From contig JBFJVZ010000005.1 of the NCBI GenBank assembly GCA_041623895.1, forward strand, positions 1 through 45,246: a stretch of 45,246 nt of DNA, given 5' to 3'. Position 1 is the stretch's first letter. Every line of letters begins with the position of its first letter. The stretch comes from JBFJVZ01 sp041623895. Its GTDB lineage: Bacteria > Planctomycetota > Planctomycetia > Pirellulales > Pirellulaceae. Below are positions 17,321 through 26,217 of the stretch, one piece after another. The position numbers and the translations under genes were made by a program. The notes beneath the pieces are model-generated. The model saw only the letters and a list, made by a program, of their open reading frames with translations, did not search any database and had not been told where the DNA came from.

Positions 17321-18718
17321 CTACACCAGCTTCGATAACATCAACGTGGCGAGTCCGAGCACCAGAAAGAAGCCGCACATATCGGTCACGGTCGTCAATA
17401 GCGGGCCACTTGCAACCGCCGGATCGAATCCGAGCCGCTTGACCAGCAGCGGTACCGTGCCGCCGATGGAGACGGCAATGACCGTGTTGGCAAAAAGAGC
17501 GATCCCGACGACGAATCCCAGGTAAGGATTCCCGTCAAAAAGCGTTGCGGCAACAGCGACCAGGCACCCCAGCACCGTGCCGTTGATCAGTCCGACGTAA
17601 ACTTCCTTGAGCCAAACCAGCAGCATCTCGGTCGGTCGCACCAGCCCCAGTGATAGCTCACGCATGCTAACAGCGACCGCTTGATTACCGCTGCAGCCGC
17701 TCATATCGCTGATAATCGGCAAGAAAACTGCCAGTGCAATCACCGCCTGCAAGGTGTCTTGAAACAACGCGATCACGCTAGCGGCGCCAATATTCAACAA
17801 AACATTGATACTCAGCCAGCTTAGGCGGCGGCGCGAGCGAAGCCACAGCGGCATCGTCCGCAATTCTTCGCCGCCGACGATCCCCTGGCTTTTCAAGTAG
17901 TCCGTTTCGGTCGCTCGAGCCGACGCATAGTCGACCGCCTCGCGGTGGACAACGCCTTTCAGCATGCCCTGTCCATCAACGACGGGAACGCCAAGAAAAT
18001 CGTGGGTGTCAAAGAATTCAATCAGATCCTCCAGCGGCATTGTATCCAACACCGAAGTGGGTTCTCCAATCATGATCTCGCCGACCCGAGAGGAACGCTT
18101 GACAAATAATAGATTTCGCATCGGCAGCACTCCGACCAGGCGGCCCCGCTCGTCACAAACGTAGCCGTAGCGAACGTTGTAATCGTTGTATTTTTCCTGC
18201 TCCTGGCTGAGCTGCTCAATGACTTCGGCGACAGTCATGTGATCGGTGAATCGCAGTAACTCACTGACCATCAAGCCGCCGGCAACATCGTCGTCGTAAG
18301 CCGTCAGTTCTCGGACGGCGAGGGCTGTTTCCTGAGGCAGCGAATCCAGGATCGCCTCGGCGTGCTCTCCATCCAGGTCTCCCAGCACGTCCGCCTGTTC
18401 ATCGCTGGGAAGTTCATCAACGATCGCGGCCGCAGACTTAGCCTCCAGCGCACTGATCGCCTGAGCCGCCTGCGTTTCTGAAAGGTGGCTGATCAACTCC
18501 GCCGCGTGATCCGGATTCAGCGTTTCAAGAACCCACTCCGTTTCTTCCTCATCCAGGCGACTGAGGGCGAGTGCCTGATCGGATGTCGAAAGCTGGGAAA
18601 CGTAGTTCTCTAACTCTTCGGCGTTTCCTTGCTGGGCCAAACGGACCAATTCCGTCCAAGGCTTCTCGTCGTGCTGGCTAGAGTCGACCACGGTCTCGCT
18701 TAGGGAAGAATTCGTCAT
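17321..18718 (-). CDS. mgtE: Magnesium transporter MgtE
   Basis: The protein has 465 residues from ATG 18718. The order is typical: an N-terminal superhelical domain of repeated leucine/aspartate helices (about 20-145, with LGDLDGEHAEAILDSLPQE), a CBS pair (about 150-285), and a C-terminal membrane domain with five helices (about 300-465) including MSGCSGNQAVAVSMRELSLG. MgtE is a Mg2+-selective channel whose cytosolic domains close it when Mg2+ is high. A second copy lies at 40312-41631. The gene is flanked by the two GGGAGGGCGA-type repeats. Confidence 0.92.
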   Translation of the reverse strand: MTNSSLSETVVDSSQHDEKPWTELVRLAQQGNAEELENYVSQLSTSDQALALSRLDEEETEWVLETLNPDHAAELISHLSETQAAQAISALEAKSAAAIVDELPSDEQADVLGDLDGEHAEAILDSLPQETALAVRELTAYDDDVAGGLMVSELLRFTDHMTVAEVIEQLSQEQEKYNDYNVRYGYVCDERGRLVGVLPMRNLLFVKRSSRVGEIMIGEPTSVLDTMPLEDLIEFFDTHDFLGVPVVDGQGMLKGVVHREAVDYASARATETDYLKSQGIVGGEELRTMPLWLRSRRRLSWLSINVLLNIGAASVIALFQDTLQAVIALAVFLPIISDMSGCSGNQAVAVSMRELSLGLVRPTEMLLVWLKEVYVGLINGTVLGCLVAVAATLFDGNPYLGFVVGIALFANTVIAVSIGGTVPLLVKRLGFDPAVASGPLLTTVTDMCGFFLVLGLATLMLSKLV

Positions 18719-19069
18719 GGGCAATCGCTGCGTGGCTGGTCGGGGTCAGTGAGGGTGGGCTGGTGAATAGAGACGGGTATCTACGTTTTTCTGTTACTCG
18801 TGGAAGACAAGTTTCACAACCGGTGGGAGGGCGAGGCGCCTGCGGAGCCGCAAAGAGTTTTCCGACGCTTCGGCTCGGCGGGAGCTTCGCCCTCCCAACA
18901 AACTCTGGTATAGGAAAATTGGCGGGCAAGCCGAAAACTTACTCCAGTTATTGGGGTTCAACCCCTGTGGTGTCAACAAATTGCATTTTGCATCTATCGA
19001 CGCAGGCTGGTGGTGCAGCGTGGCAAACGCATGACCAGCAGCGGCAATCTTTTTGCCAGGTGGTCGCGA
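18719..19069. other. Interval upstream of mgtE
   Basis: No gene is seen. It carries the second GGGAGGGCGA-type inverted repeat (18825-18896). On the minus strand at 19043-19059 there is a sigma-54-like element, CTGGCAAA-AAGA-TTGCC, with correct GG/GC spacing but three departures from consensus. It lies over 300 bp from the mgtE start. Confidence 0.45.
18825..18896. repeat. GC-rich inverted repeat, family GGGAGGGCGA, copy 2
   Basis: The left arm 18825-18850 and right arm 18871-18896 pair imperfectly around a 20-nt loop. The right arm matches copy 1 at 17184-17262 in its outer half and in the gccgagccg core. Confidence 0.75.
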
Positions 19070-19468
19070 CTAATCCGCGCGACTCGGGCTGGGGGGCTGC
19101 ATCAATTCTCTTAGGCTCGGGTAGGCGACCGGTTCGCGATAACGGGCTTCCAACTCGATCGCGGCTTCCAGCCGGCGAATCGCTTCGCCAATGTTTCCCA
19201 GGCGCCAGGCGTCCACCGCTTTGCCGGCCAATTCAGCGGCCATCCGAGCATCGTGTTCGACTGAATCCAAGAATTGGCAGGCTTCACGCCAATGGGCCGA
19301 TTCCTCGCCTCGGGTTGCCTGCGCGGCCAGTTTCGCCTGGCGACTGCACAAACCCCGCAAATTGACTCGGCCGGGACCGAATTCAGTATCCCAGTCACAG
19401 CCGGTCCATGCCGCCTGGGCCGCTTGAAGGGACTGTTTCAAGACCTGTAATGGAGTGATCGCTTGCAC
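19070..19468 (-). CDS. Hypothetical helical protein
   Basis: The protein has 132 residues, is alanine- and glutamate-rich and is predicted to be mostly helical, with AWRLGNIGEAIRRLEAAIEL resembling one TPR-like helix pair. The GTG start at 19468 has only a weak ribosome site. There is no signal peptide or membrane segment. The gene is divergent from the histidine kinase starting 98 bp away, so the two share an upstream region. Family not recognised. Confidence 0.55.
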   Translation of the reverse strand: MQAITPLQVLKQSLQAAQAAWTGCDWDTEFGPGRVNLRGLCSRQAKLAAQATRGEESAHWREACQFLDSVEHDARMAAELAGKAVDAWRLGNIGEAIRRLEAAIELEARYREPVAYPSLRELMQPPSPSRAD

Positions 19469-19566
19469 AATGACGCCCGCTAACGCCGACAGCTAAATAA
19501 AAATAAACTGAGAAGCTGTAAGCAAAGGCCGTACCGAAAAGACGAAGCATCACTGCCCGGGGGTCG

Positions 19567-21678
19567 ATGGCAAAGATATTGACGCGCTGGATCAGAAAAC
19601 ACATTTACGAGATTTCAGCATCGATAGCCGTGGTGGCTGTCTTGATTTCTTGCGTTGGCACCTTTCGTGCTTTGGATGAACTGCCACAGATGCAGCAGGA
19701 ACTCGTCTCCTTGGAAGAAGGACTGGAAAAGCTGAGTGGAATTCGCTTGGCGCTCAGTTCGGCGATGCTGCGGACTCGAGCCCTGATGCTTCGCGAGGCA
19801 CACGACGCTGCCGACAATGCACTGATCAGCCGAATAACAGACTCGGTGGCGCGCGGCCAGCAGCTTGTCAGCGAGGTGTTGCATGGATCTCCTTCCCAAC
19901 CGTTGCAAGTGCTCGCCTCTCGCTGTCAGGATCAATTTGCACAAATCTTGGACACGGTCACCAGTACGAAGACGCCCAGCAATGCAGAGCAATTCGAATT
20001 CCAGCAGCAAGGCATCACGCTCAGCTCGCAACTGCAGCTGCAAATCGCCGCTGGCCGGCAGCAATTGGAAAAGAGGCGGCAGTCCGCCCAGAGGCAACGG
20101 CAACAAACGACGTATCGATTGATTGGCGGCCACGGTTTGATGTTAGCCGTGATCGGCTTGCTGTACTTCGCCAGGCGAACGGAGCGGCGTCAACGGGAGC
20201 TTGCCGATCTGAAGTTGCTGGAATCTGACGAGCGGTTCGCGCTGATCGTGCGAGGTTCCGCCGATGGCATTATCGTGACCGACGCGGCCGGCAAAATCCA
20301 AATGACGAATCCTGCAGTCGATGCCATGTTTGATTGCGGTGATCACGAGTGGGTTGGCCAACCTGTCGCGTCGCTGTTCGAGACAACCATCATCGACGAA
20401 TGGCTGACCCACCGACTGGATGAAGACCATGAGGCATCGCTCTGTCGCACCGTCATGGCCAAACGCAGGGACGGCAAACATTTTGATGCGGAACTGACGA
20501 TCACGCCGCGGACGATCCACAACCAACAGTTTCTGGCGATCTCCGTTCGTGACGTTTCCGAACGAGAAATATCCCGATTGCGGCTGAAGCAACATGAGGC
20601 TTTGCTGCGCGAGATACCAGAACCGCTGCAAATCCTTGATGCCGCCGGCCGCATTATCTATTGGAACGTGGGCGCCCAAAGGCTGTTCGGTTATTCGGCA
20701 TCCGAAGCGATCGGGAAAACGGCCAACGACCTGCTCAGGATTATTCCACCCGACGGCAACAACGCCAATATTCACGCGGCTGAATACACGCACGTGGACA
20801 GATGGACCGGTGAACTGGAAGCAATTAGCAAGACAGGGACTCACCTGCGAATCGAACGCAGGCGGACGCGGATCACCGAAGATGATGATACGATCGGAGA
20901 AGTCATCTTTGACCTCAATCTCGATGAACGCAGCCATCACCAGCTTGTGCAACGCCGCCAACAACGACTTGAGGCGTTGGGGACATTGGCCAGCGGGATC
21001 GCGCACGATCTGAATAACTTGCTGACGCCGATCTTGATGGGTTCGCGGATGCTGCAGCGAGGTGGCGAAAACCTGGACCGCGACGCGCTGCTGGCAACCA
21101 TTGTCTCAGGCGCCAGCCGGGGTGCCGAACTGATTTCCCAGTTATTGACGTTTGCCCGCGGAGGCGATGGGCAACATCGACCGGTCGACATATGCGAAGT
21201 GATGTCGGAAGTTTCAGGCATTTTGGCACACACCCTCAAAAACAAGGTCACGCTTGAGGTCGATGTCAAAGCCGGTTTGCCGGAAATCATGGGAGACGCC
21301 ACCGAAATCAGCCAAGTGATCATGAACCTGGCCGTCAACGCACGCGATGCAATGCCCAGTGGGGGGACGCTGAATATCACAGCAAGCCGCCTTTCGCTTG
21401 CTGCCGAACGAACTTACTCGCTGGTGACACTCCAACCTGGCAATTATCTGGCAGTTGCCGTTAAAGATACCGGAACAGGAATTCCAGCCGGCATTCGCGA
21501 TCACATCTTTGATCCTTTTTTCAGCACCAAGGAACGGGGGCAAGGCACGGGACTGGGGCTCAGCACATCATTGGGGATTGTCAGAAGTCACAATGGAGCC
21601 ATTGACGTCAACTCCAACGTCGGTGAAGGAACCACGGTCACCGTGATCCTTCCCATTATCGAAGATTCACACAACTAA
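19567..21678 (+). CDS. Membrane histidine kinase, NtrB-like, with two PAS domains
   Basis: The protein has 703 residues. Membrane helices at about 13-35 and 187-203 enclose a helical, glutamine-rich extracytoplasmic sensor. Two PAS domains follow (about 215-335 and 345-465). The H-box is LASGIAHDLNNLLTPIL with His480, the form typical of NtrB-type kinases that partner NtrC-family regulators. The HATPase carries NLAVNARDAMP, DTGTGIPAG and GTGLGLS. It ends 13 nt before the NtrC-like regulator gene, which is almost certainly its partner. A G-rich ribosome site precedes the ATG. The signal is unknown. Confidence 0.9.
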   Translation: MAKILTRWIRKHIYEISASIAVVAVLISCVGTFRALDELPQMQQELVSLEEGLEKLSGIRLALSSAMLRTRALMLREAHDAADNALISRITDSVARGQQLVSEVLHGSPSQPLQVLASRCQDQFAQILDTVTSTKTPSNAEQFEFQQQGITLSSQLQLQIAAGRQQLEKRRQSAQRQRQQTTYRLIGGHGLMLAVIGLLYFARRTERRQRELADLKLLESDERFALIVRGSADGIIVTDAAGKIQMTNPAVDAMFDCGDHEWVGQPVASLFETTIIDEWLTHRLDEDHEASLCRTVMAKRRDGKHFDAELTITPRTIHNQQFLAISVRDVSEREISRLRLKQHEALLREIPEPLQILDAAGRIIYWNVGAQRLFGYSASEAIGKTANDLLRIIPPDGNNANIHAAEYTHVDRWTGELEAISKTGTHLRIERRRTRITEDDDTIGEVIFDLNLDERSHHQLVQRRQQRLEALGTLASGIAHDLNNLLTPILMGSRMLQRGGENLDRDALLATIVSGASRGAELISQLLTFARGGDGQHRPVDICEVMSEVSGILAHTLKNKVTLEVDVKAGLPEIMGDATEISQVIMNLAVNARDAMPSGGTLNITASRLSLAAERTYSLVTLQPGNYLAVAVKDTGTGIPAGIRDHIFDPFFSTKERGQGTGLGLSTSLGIVRSHNGAIDVNSNVGEGTTVTVILPIIEDSHN

Positions 21679-21691
21679 GATTGGCAGATAA

Positions 21692-23146
21692 ATGAGCATG
21701 AGCGGTGAAGTTGGTCGGTTGCTGGTCGTGGATGATGATCCACTGATTCTGCAATGCATGAAGTTGGCCTTGCCGGGACCCGACTACGAGGTCTTGACCG
21801 CCGAATCGGCGAGCGCCGGCGTGCAACTCTTCAAGCAGCAGCAACCCGACGCCGTGCTGCTGGATATCCAACTGCCGGATCAATCGGGCCTGGCCGCGCT
21901 GCATGAACTGCGTGAATTGGATCGCCGCGTCCCAGTGATTTTGATGACCGGGCACGGCACCGCCGAGACAGTGATCACGGCAATGAGCGGCGGTGCCTTT
22001 GAATACATCACCAAGCCATTCGATCCCGATGATATTTTACCGGTGATTGATTCGGCGCTGGAAACCAGCCGCATGGCCCGCAAACCCGCGATCTTGCCGG
22101 AAGATCGCGATGCAAAACACGCGAATAAGAACGCGGATCAAATTCTGGGAAGCTGTCCCGAGATGGTCGAGGTGTTTCGCTCGATCGGTCGAGTCGCCGC
22201 ACGCGACGTGGCAGTGCTGATTCTCGGCGAAACGGGTACCGGCAAGGAAGTCATTGCCCGCGCGATTTACCAGCACAGCCGGCGTCATGACCAGATCTTT
22301 CACGCAATTAACTGTGCCGCAATTCCCGAGCAATTGCTGGAAAGCGAACTGTTCGGCCACGAAAAGGGGGCCTTCACCGGCGCCGATCAACGCCGCATTG
22401 GGAAATTCGAGACCTGCGATGGCGGCACGCTTTTTCTGGATGAAATTGGCGACATGAGCCCGATGATGCAAACCAAACTGCTGCGAGTCCTTCAGCAGAA
22501 AGAGTTCGAACGGGTCGGCGGCAACAAGACGCTCCGCAGTGATGTCCGTATCATCGCCGCCACCAATCGCGACTTGAAGGCAGCCATGGAAGACAAGAGC
22601 TTTCGTAGTGATTTGTATTTCCGATTGAATGATTTCACGATTCACTTACCTCCGCTCCGCGACCGTGGTGATGATTTGACGCTGATGATCGATCACTTCT
22701 TTAAAACGGAAGCAAAGTCACTGGACAAAGTATTCGTGTCCGTCGCTCCGGAAACGATGGAATTGCTAACGCATTACCAGTGGCCGGGCAACGTTCGTGA
22801 ATTGCAGGGCGTGATCAAACAGACCTTGCTCCGCGCCAGCGGGCCGGTGATCACGCCCGCCTTCTTGCCGGGCGGTCTGACCGGAACGCTCGAAACGACG
22901 GCAGAATCGCCGTTGGCTGAAGCTTGGGAGGAAGGCCTGCGATCACACATCGCCGCGCTGCTGCAAGATGGAACACAAGAAATTGCCACGCAGGTGCACG
23001 ATGCAGTCGACCGCGTGCTGTTGCCGGAGGTCTTGCAAGCCACAGGCGGCAACATCAGCGAAGCAAGCAACCGGCTGGGAATTAGCCGACCGACATTGCG
23101 GAGCCGCCTGAAACACCTGGGCCTGAGGGCCGACTCTGATTCATAA
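21692..23146 (+). CDS. NtrC-family sigma-54-dependent response regulator
   Basis: The protein has 484 residues. A receiver domain with Asp58 (LLDIQLPD) is followed by an AAA+ domain with Walker A GETGTGKE, the sigma-54 contact loop GAFTGA and Walker B FLDEIGD. At the C terminus a Fis-type helix-turn-helix ends in NRLGISRPTLRSRLKHLGL. It activates sigma-54 RNA polymerase after phosphorylation, here by the kinase immediately upstream. Possible targets in this window are the sigma-54 sites at 4371-4387 and 24328-24344. The assignment of targets is inference. Confidence 0.93.
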   Translation: MSMSGEVGRLLVVDDDPLILQCMKLALPGPDYEVLTAESASAGVQLFKQQQPDAVLLDIQLPDQSGLAALHELRELDRRVPVILMTGHGTAETVITAMSGGAFEYITKPFDPDDILPVIDSALETSRMARKPAILPEDRDAKHANKNADQILGSCPEMVEVFRSIGRVAARDVAVLILGETGTGKEVIARAIYQHSRRHDQIFHAINCAAIPEQLLESELFGHEKGAFTGADQRRIGKFETCDGGTLFLDEIGDMSPMMQTKLLRVLQQKEFERVGGNKTLRSDVRIIAATNRDLKAAMEDKSFRSDLYFRLNDFTIHLPPLRDRGDDLTLMIDHFFKTEAKSLDKVFVSVAPETMELLTHYQWPGNVRELQGVIKQTLLRASGPVITPAFLPGGLTGTLETTAESPLAEAWEEGLRSHIAALLQDGTQEIATQVHDAVDRVLLPEVLQATGGNISEASNRLGISRPTLRSRLKHLGLRADSDS

Positions 23147-23292
23147 TGTATTCCAGGGAAGGATTACCGGCGGCTCCATTTTGCTCGGATTGGACGCGGA
23201 TGCCATATGACCCAACACAAAATCCGATCCCAAAAAAATGAAAAATAGCCGGCTGCCACGCTTGTTTCCGTCGTCGCCAGATTCAAGTGGAC

Positions 23293-23364
23293 AAAAAAAC
23301 CCGTGTGCCGTTCGCCTTCTGAACACCAAAAACGCGAACGCTTTTGAAGGCTACGGCACACGGG
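23293..23364 (-). terminator. Intrinsic terminator of the secreted unknown gene
   Basis: Arms 23300-23311 and 23353-23364 pair perfectly over 12 bp. An inner 6-bp stem (23314-23319 with 23346-23351) extends the hairpin. Read on the minus strand, the stem ends in seven T residues (23293-23299). It lies 37 bp beyond the stop at 23401. Confidence 0.8.
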
Positions 23365-23400
23365 GTGTGCATGCTACGTTTGGAAGCAACAGCAGAATTG

Positions 23401-24255
23401 TTACAGCGATTCTTCCAGCTTCCCGTTCAATGGTTCCCACTTGCTGTCGATCAGCTTCAGCATCGCAGAAACCCGGGTGCGTATTTCGTCATCGACATAC
23501 TCCTCCAAATCACCTTCCGCAGGGACGGCGGGGATGTTTTTCGTCAGCGCGGCGTCAACAGTAAATCCGCCTGACTCGGCAGCGGCGGTGAGGTAGGTTT
23601 GGGCAACGACCAGGTGCTTTCTCGATTCAACAGCGTCAAGTCGATATTGTTCGCGAAGTCTCCTCAAGTTCTCAGCCAAAATCTCTCGATTGGCTGCGGC
23701 CACTTCGGACAATACTTTCTTGTCCGACTTGTCGGTTTTTTTCGCCTTTGTAGGTTGGAATGCGGTGTCGGGATCGCCCGCTCGCAAAACGTGCGATTTT
23801 GCCATCGAGATCAGGCCGAGAGTCGTCAGATCATTAAGGTGCTCTTGCTTCGCCCTTGGGTCGCCTGTGCGGATCAAATCGGCGGCCAGACCATACATAT
23901 CAGCCGCCCCGATCACACCACTGTTTCCGTCGGTCATTGCGGCCGAGGCAGCCAGACGCAACCACGCTTCACACTTTTCCAGTACATCGACAAGTTGCTC
24001 CTTGTCGTCAGTGCCAAATAACTTTCTCGCCTCTTCAATGCGGTCAAGTGATTCGTAGCAAAGCGGCCAGTAACTCTCCTTGGCCACGATCACCCAGCCA
24101 CGCGAATGATCCGGTCGCTCCGCTCGGATTGTTTCGCGCACCTTAGTTGTGTCCGACCCGGTTGGATTATCCGCCCTGCCCACTCCGTTCATCAGACCGA
24201 ACAAAACACCAATGACGAGACAAACTTGGGACATGGGACTTAGCGACGTTTTCAT
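23401..24255 (-). CDS. Secreted hypothetical protein
   Basis: The protein has 284 residues from ATG 24255, with aaggagt upstream. A signal peptide of about 27 residues ends near GVGRADNP. The mature part is helical, rich in lysine, glutamate and arginine, with a segment KAKKTDKSDKKVLSEVAAAN near the middle and KNIPAVPAEGDLEEYVDDEI near the end. I recognise no family. It has its own sigma-54-like promoter and terminator, so it is a single-gene unit, and it sits next to the NtrC-type regulator. A periplasmic role is likely. Confidence 0.7.
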   Translation of the reverse strand: MKTSLSPMSQVCLVIGVLFGLMNGVGRADNPTGSDTTKVRETIRAERPDHSRGWVIVAKESYWPLCYESLDRIEEARKLFGTDDKEQLVDVLEKCEAWLRLAASAAMTDGNSGVIGAADMYGLAADLIRTGDPRAKQEHLNDLTTLGLISMAKSHVLRAGDPDTAFQPTKAKKTDKSDKKVLSEVAAANREILAENLRRLREQYRLDAVESRKHLVVAQTYLTAAAESGGFTVDAALTKNIPAVPAEGDLEEYVDDEIRTRVSAMLKLIDSKWEPLNGKLEESL

Positions 24256-24327
24256 CAACGGGACTCCTTTGGGAGCAGACAGGTGGGGAGGTGAAACGAT
24301 CCACTGCGGATCGTGTTGTTGAGCCAA

Positions 24328-24344
24328 TGCAACGTACGTACCAA
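24328..24344 (-). promoter_or_regulatory. Sigma-54-like promoter of the secreted unknown gene
   Basis: On the minus strand the sequence reads ttggtacgtacgttgca, differing from YTGGCACG-N4-TTGCW at a single position (C to T within the -24 element). The GG and GC doublets are correctly spaced. The expected start of transcription is near 24317, about 60 nt before the ATG. Confidence 0.6.
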
Positions 24345-24377
24345 TTGGCTAACTTTCTAAATTTCGTTTCCTCAACT

Positions 24378-24396
24378 GTGCCCAAAGGCTGGTCAC
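24378..24396. promoter_or_regulatory. Candidate activator-binding dyad
   Basis: The sequence gtgccca-aaggc-tggtcac has the symmetric form GTGNCCA-N5-TGGNCAC. Its centre is about 45 bp upstream of the -24 element at 24342, which puts it near -70. That is a usual place for an NtrC-type enhancer site. A single site was found, so confidence is limited. Confidence 0.35.
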
Positions 24397-24572
24397 ACAG
24401 GCGTTCGCTCAGTGAAGCAGAGCTTTCAACGAGTACGTTTTTTTGAGCGACGCACCCCAAAGGCAGAAACCTTTCCAGTTTCCAGGAGCCAGTGGAAAAG
24501 CAATTGCCAGATCTTTGTCGCCCGGCTTCGGAGCGGCCAGATTACTCAGGCACAGGGCGGATGCCTGCTGCC
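24397..24572. other. Remainder of the interval between the secreted unknown and the PP2C gene
   Basis: No gene is seen. This follows the dyad and promoter upstream of the secreted unknown and precedes the stop of the phosphatase gene. No T-rich terminator hairpin is evident for the phosphatase gene. Confidence 0.4.
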
Positions 24573-25808
24573 TTACTCCGTCCAGGTATCGTCCATGTCT
24601 TCGTCGATCTTCCCGGCAATCTGCAGTTCCTTGCTCAGATATCGTGCCAGTTGGGTCAGCAGGCGCCGGCCAAGCCTGGGAACACGGCGGGTCAGAGACT
24701 GAAAGTCATCGCCCTGGATCGAAAGCAATTGCGTCGCTTCGTCCGCAACCAAATCGGAGTGCAATTCCTGTTTACAAAACAAAGTCTGGGCGCCAAAGCA
24801 GTCGCCCGCCGCATACGTCTTCGATCCGTAGCTCACCTGTCCGCGCAAAACGACGCAGAGTTGATGGCAGATCTCTCCCTGCGGCATGATTCGATCGCCA
24901 GGGCGGTGCCGGCTTGACGCCGCAATGTTGATCACACGCATCAACCGGCTGAGCGATAGACCTTGGAACAGAAAAACCGACTTCAAGATGTTCAAGCGGT
25001 GCTCAAATTCCGCGGCATCCAGCACTGCGGCACCCGCCGCTGCTTGCAGTTCGACCACGATAGCAGTGATGTTGTCAGCCCCACCCCGGCAATTAGCGGA
25101 TTCGATGAATTGCCGTGCGGATTCTTCGTTGACCTCCCGGTCAACCAGCGCGAGTATTTCTGCCTCACTGTCCAGGTACCTTGTCAGACCGTCGCTGCAG
25201 AGCAGGAAAACGTCACCCGGCAGCAAATCGAACATCAGGGTTTCCACTTCGACGGCATCGTGAGGCCCAATCGAACGCGTCAGAATATGGCCATACGGCG
25301 ACTCACTCCCATCCTCGGCCGAAAGCATCCCTTTTTGAACCAGCTCATTGACCAGCGTATGGTCCTGACTGAGTTGATGCAGGTTCCCGGCTCGAGACAA
25401 ATACAGCCGCGAATCACCGACGTGTGCCATCACGCCTTTGTTACCGACGATTAGCAGCAGCGTCAGTGTCGTTCCCATTCCCGAGCACTCGGGTTCCGAA
25501 CACGCCATCTGATACAACTGGGAACTCGCGTATTCCACCGCACCCTCGGCCAGCCGCAGAACGCGGTAATACCCCTCAGGTGTGTTGGCGGCAGCGGAAA
25601 TCTGGGCATGCCGCTCGCGCAGATAAGATGCGACAAAACGGGCAGCATTCTCAGATGCAACCTCACCGGCAGCGTGTCCGCCCATTCCGTCACAGACAAT
25701 GTACAGGTTGAGCTGGTCATCAACCAGGAAACTGTCTTCATTTCGCTCACGAACCTGGCCCACGTGGGTCGCGCCGAACGCTCGGACTCGAATTGCTGCA
25801 CTGGCCAA
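24573..25808 (-). CDS. PP2C phosphatase fused to a cyclic-nucleotide-binding-like domain
   Basis: The protein has 411 residues. The N-terminal PPM/PP2C domain (about 8-245) has its metal-binding motifs: RERNEDSF, CDGMGGHAAGE, LLCSDGLTRYL and RGGADNIT. The C-terminal part (about 290-390) has the CRP/cNMP-binding beta-roll, with IMPQGEICHQLCVVLRGQV and FGAQTLF. The phosphate-binding cassette lacks the usual Glu and the Arg-Ala pair (SDLVA at that place), so it probably does not bind cAMP in the usual way. The family dephosphorylates Ser/Thr and often opposes Hanks-type kinases or controls anti-sigma factors. No kinase is in the window. Confidence 0.87.
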   Translation of the reverse strand: MASAAIRVRAFGATHVGQVRERNEDSFLVDDQLNLYIVCDGMGGHAAGEVASENAARFVASYLRERHAQISAAANTPEGYYRVLRLAEGAVEYASSQLYQMACSEPECSGMGTTLTLLLIVGNKGVMAHVGDSRLYLSRAGNLHQLSQDHTLVNELVQKGMLSAEDGSESPYGHILTRSIGPHDAVEVETLMFDLLPGDVFLLCSDGLTRYLDSEAEILALVDREVNEESARQFIESANCRGGADNITAIVVELQAAAGAAVLDAAEFEHRLNILKSVFLFQGLSLSRLMRVINIAASSRHRPGDRIMPQGEICHQLCVVLRGQVSYGSKTYAAGDCFGAQTLFCKQELHSDLVADEATQLLSIQGDDFQSLTRRVPRLGRRLLTQLARYLSKELQIAGKIDEDMDDTWTE

Positions 25809-25902
25809 GTCACTTCTCCGCCGTTGCTCCGAAACTAAGTGCCAAAGTCCGGTGCTGTGTCACCTTGATTCTAAGATCGGCCTGGACCGTCCGGGCGATG
25901 CA

Positions 25903-26217
25903 CTACGCGCATTTCATGCATTTGGTTGAATACGGCAAGATTTCCAAACGCTCCAGGGGGATCTTGTCGCCGCAACGGGCGCAGATGCCATAGGTTCCGG
26001 CCTCCAGCCGGGAAAGCGCGAGTTTGATTTCCCGGATCTCATCGAGCGCCACGTTGCCGATTTTCTCCAGCACCTCGTCGTCCTCTGCCTCGACGGCATG
26101 CTCCTCCCAATCGTTGCTGCCCGGCTGCCCGAGGTCGTCATCGATTTGGTCGACACGGACCAACAGCTCTTGAAGTTTGGCTTCCAGCAACTCCTTAGTT
26201 TTCGCAACGTCTGTCAT
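25903..26217 (-). CDS. DksA/TraR-family zinc-finger protein
   Basis: The protein has 104 residues. A long coiled-coil N-terminal half with an acidic stretch (NDWEEHAVEAEDDEVLEKIG) is followed by the C4 zinc finger CARCGDKIP...CMKC. This layout fits TraR/DksA-type proteins that enter the RNA polymerase secondary channel. It is shorter than E. coli DksA (151 residues), as are many homologues. The stop lies 94 bp from the phosphatase start on the same strand. It could alter transcription in response to starvation, but the tip residues were not verified. Confidence 0.85.
   Translation of the reverse strand: MTDVAKTKELLEAKLQELLVRVDQIDDDLGQPGSNDWEEHAVEAEDDEVLEKIGNVALDEIREIKLALSRLEAGTYGICARCGDKIPLERLEILPYSTKCMKCA

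Noticed and set aside
19043..19059. Minus-strand sigma-54-like site upstream of mgtE
   Set aside because: Three mismatches and more than 300 bp from the gene. Noted within the interval entry only.
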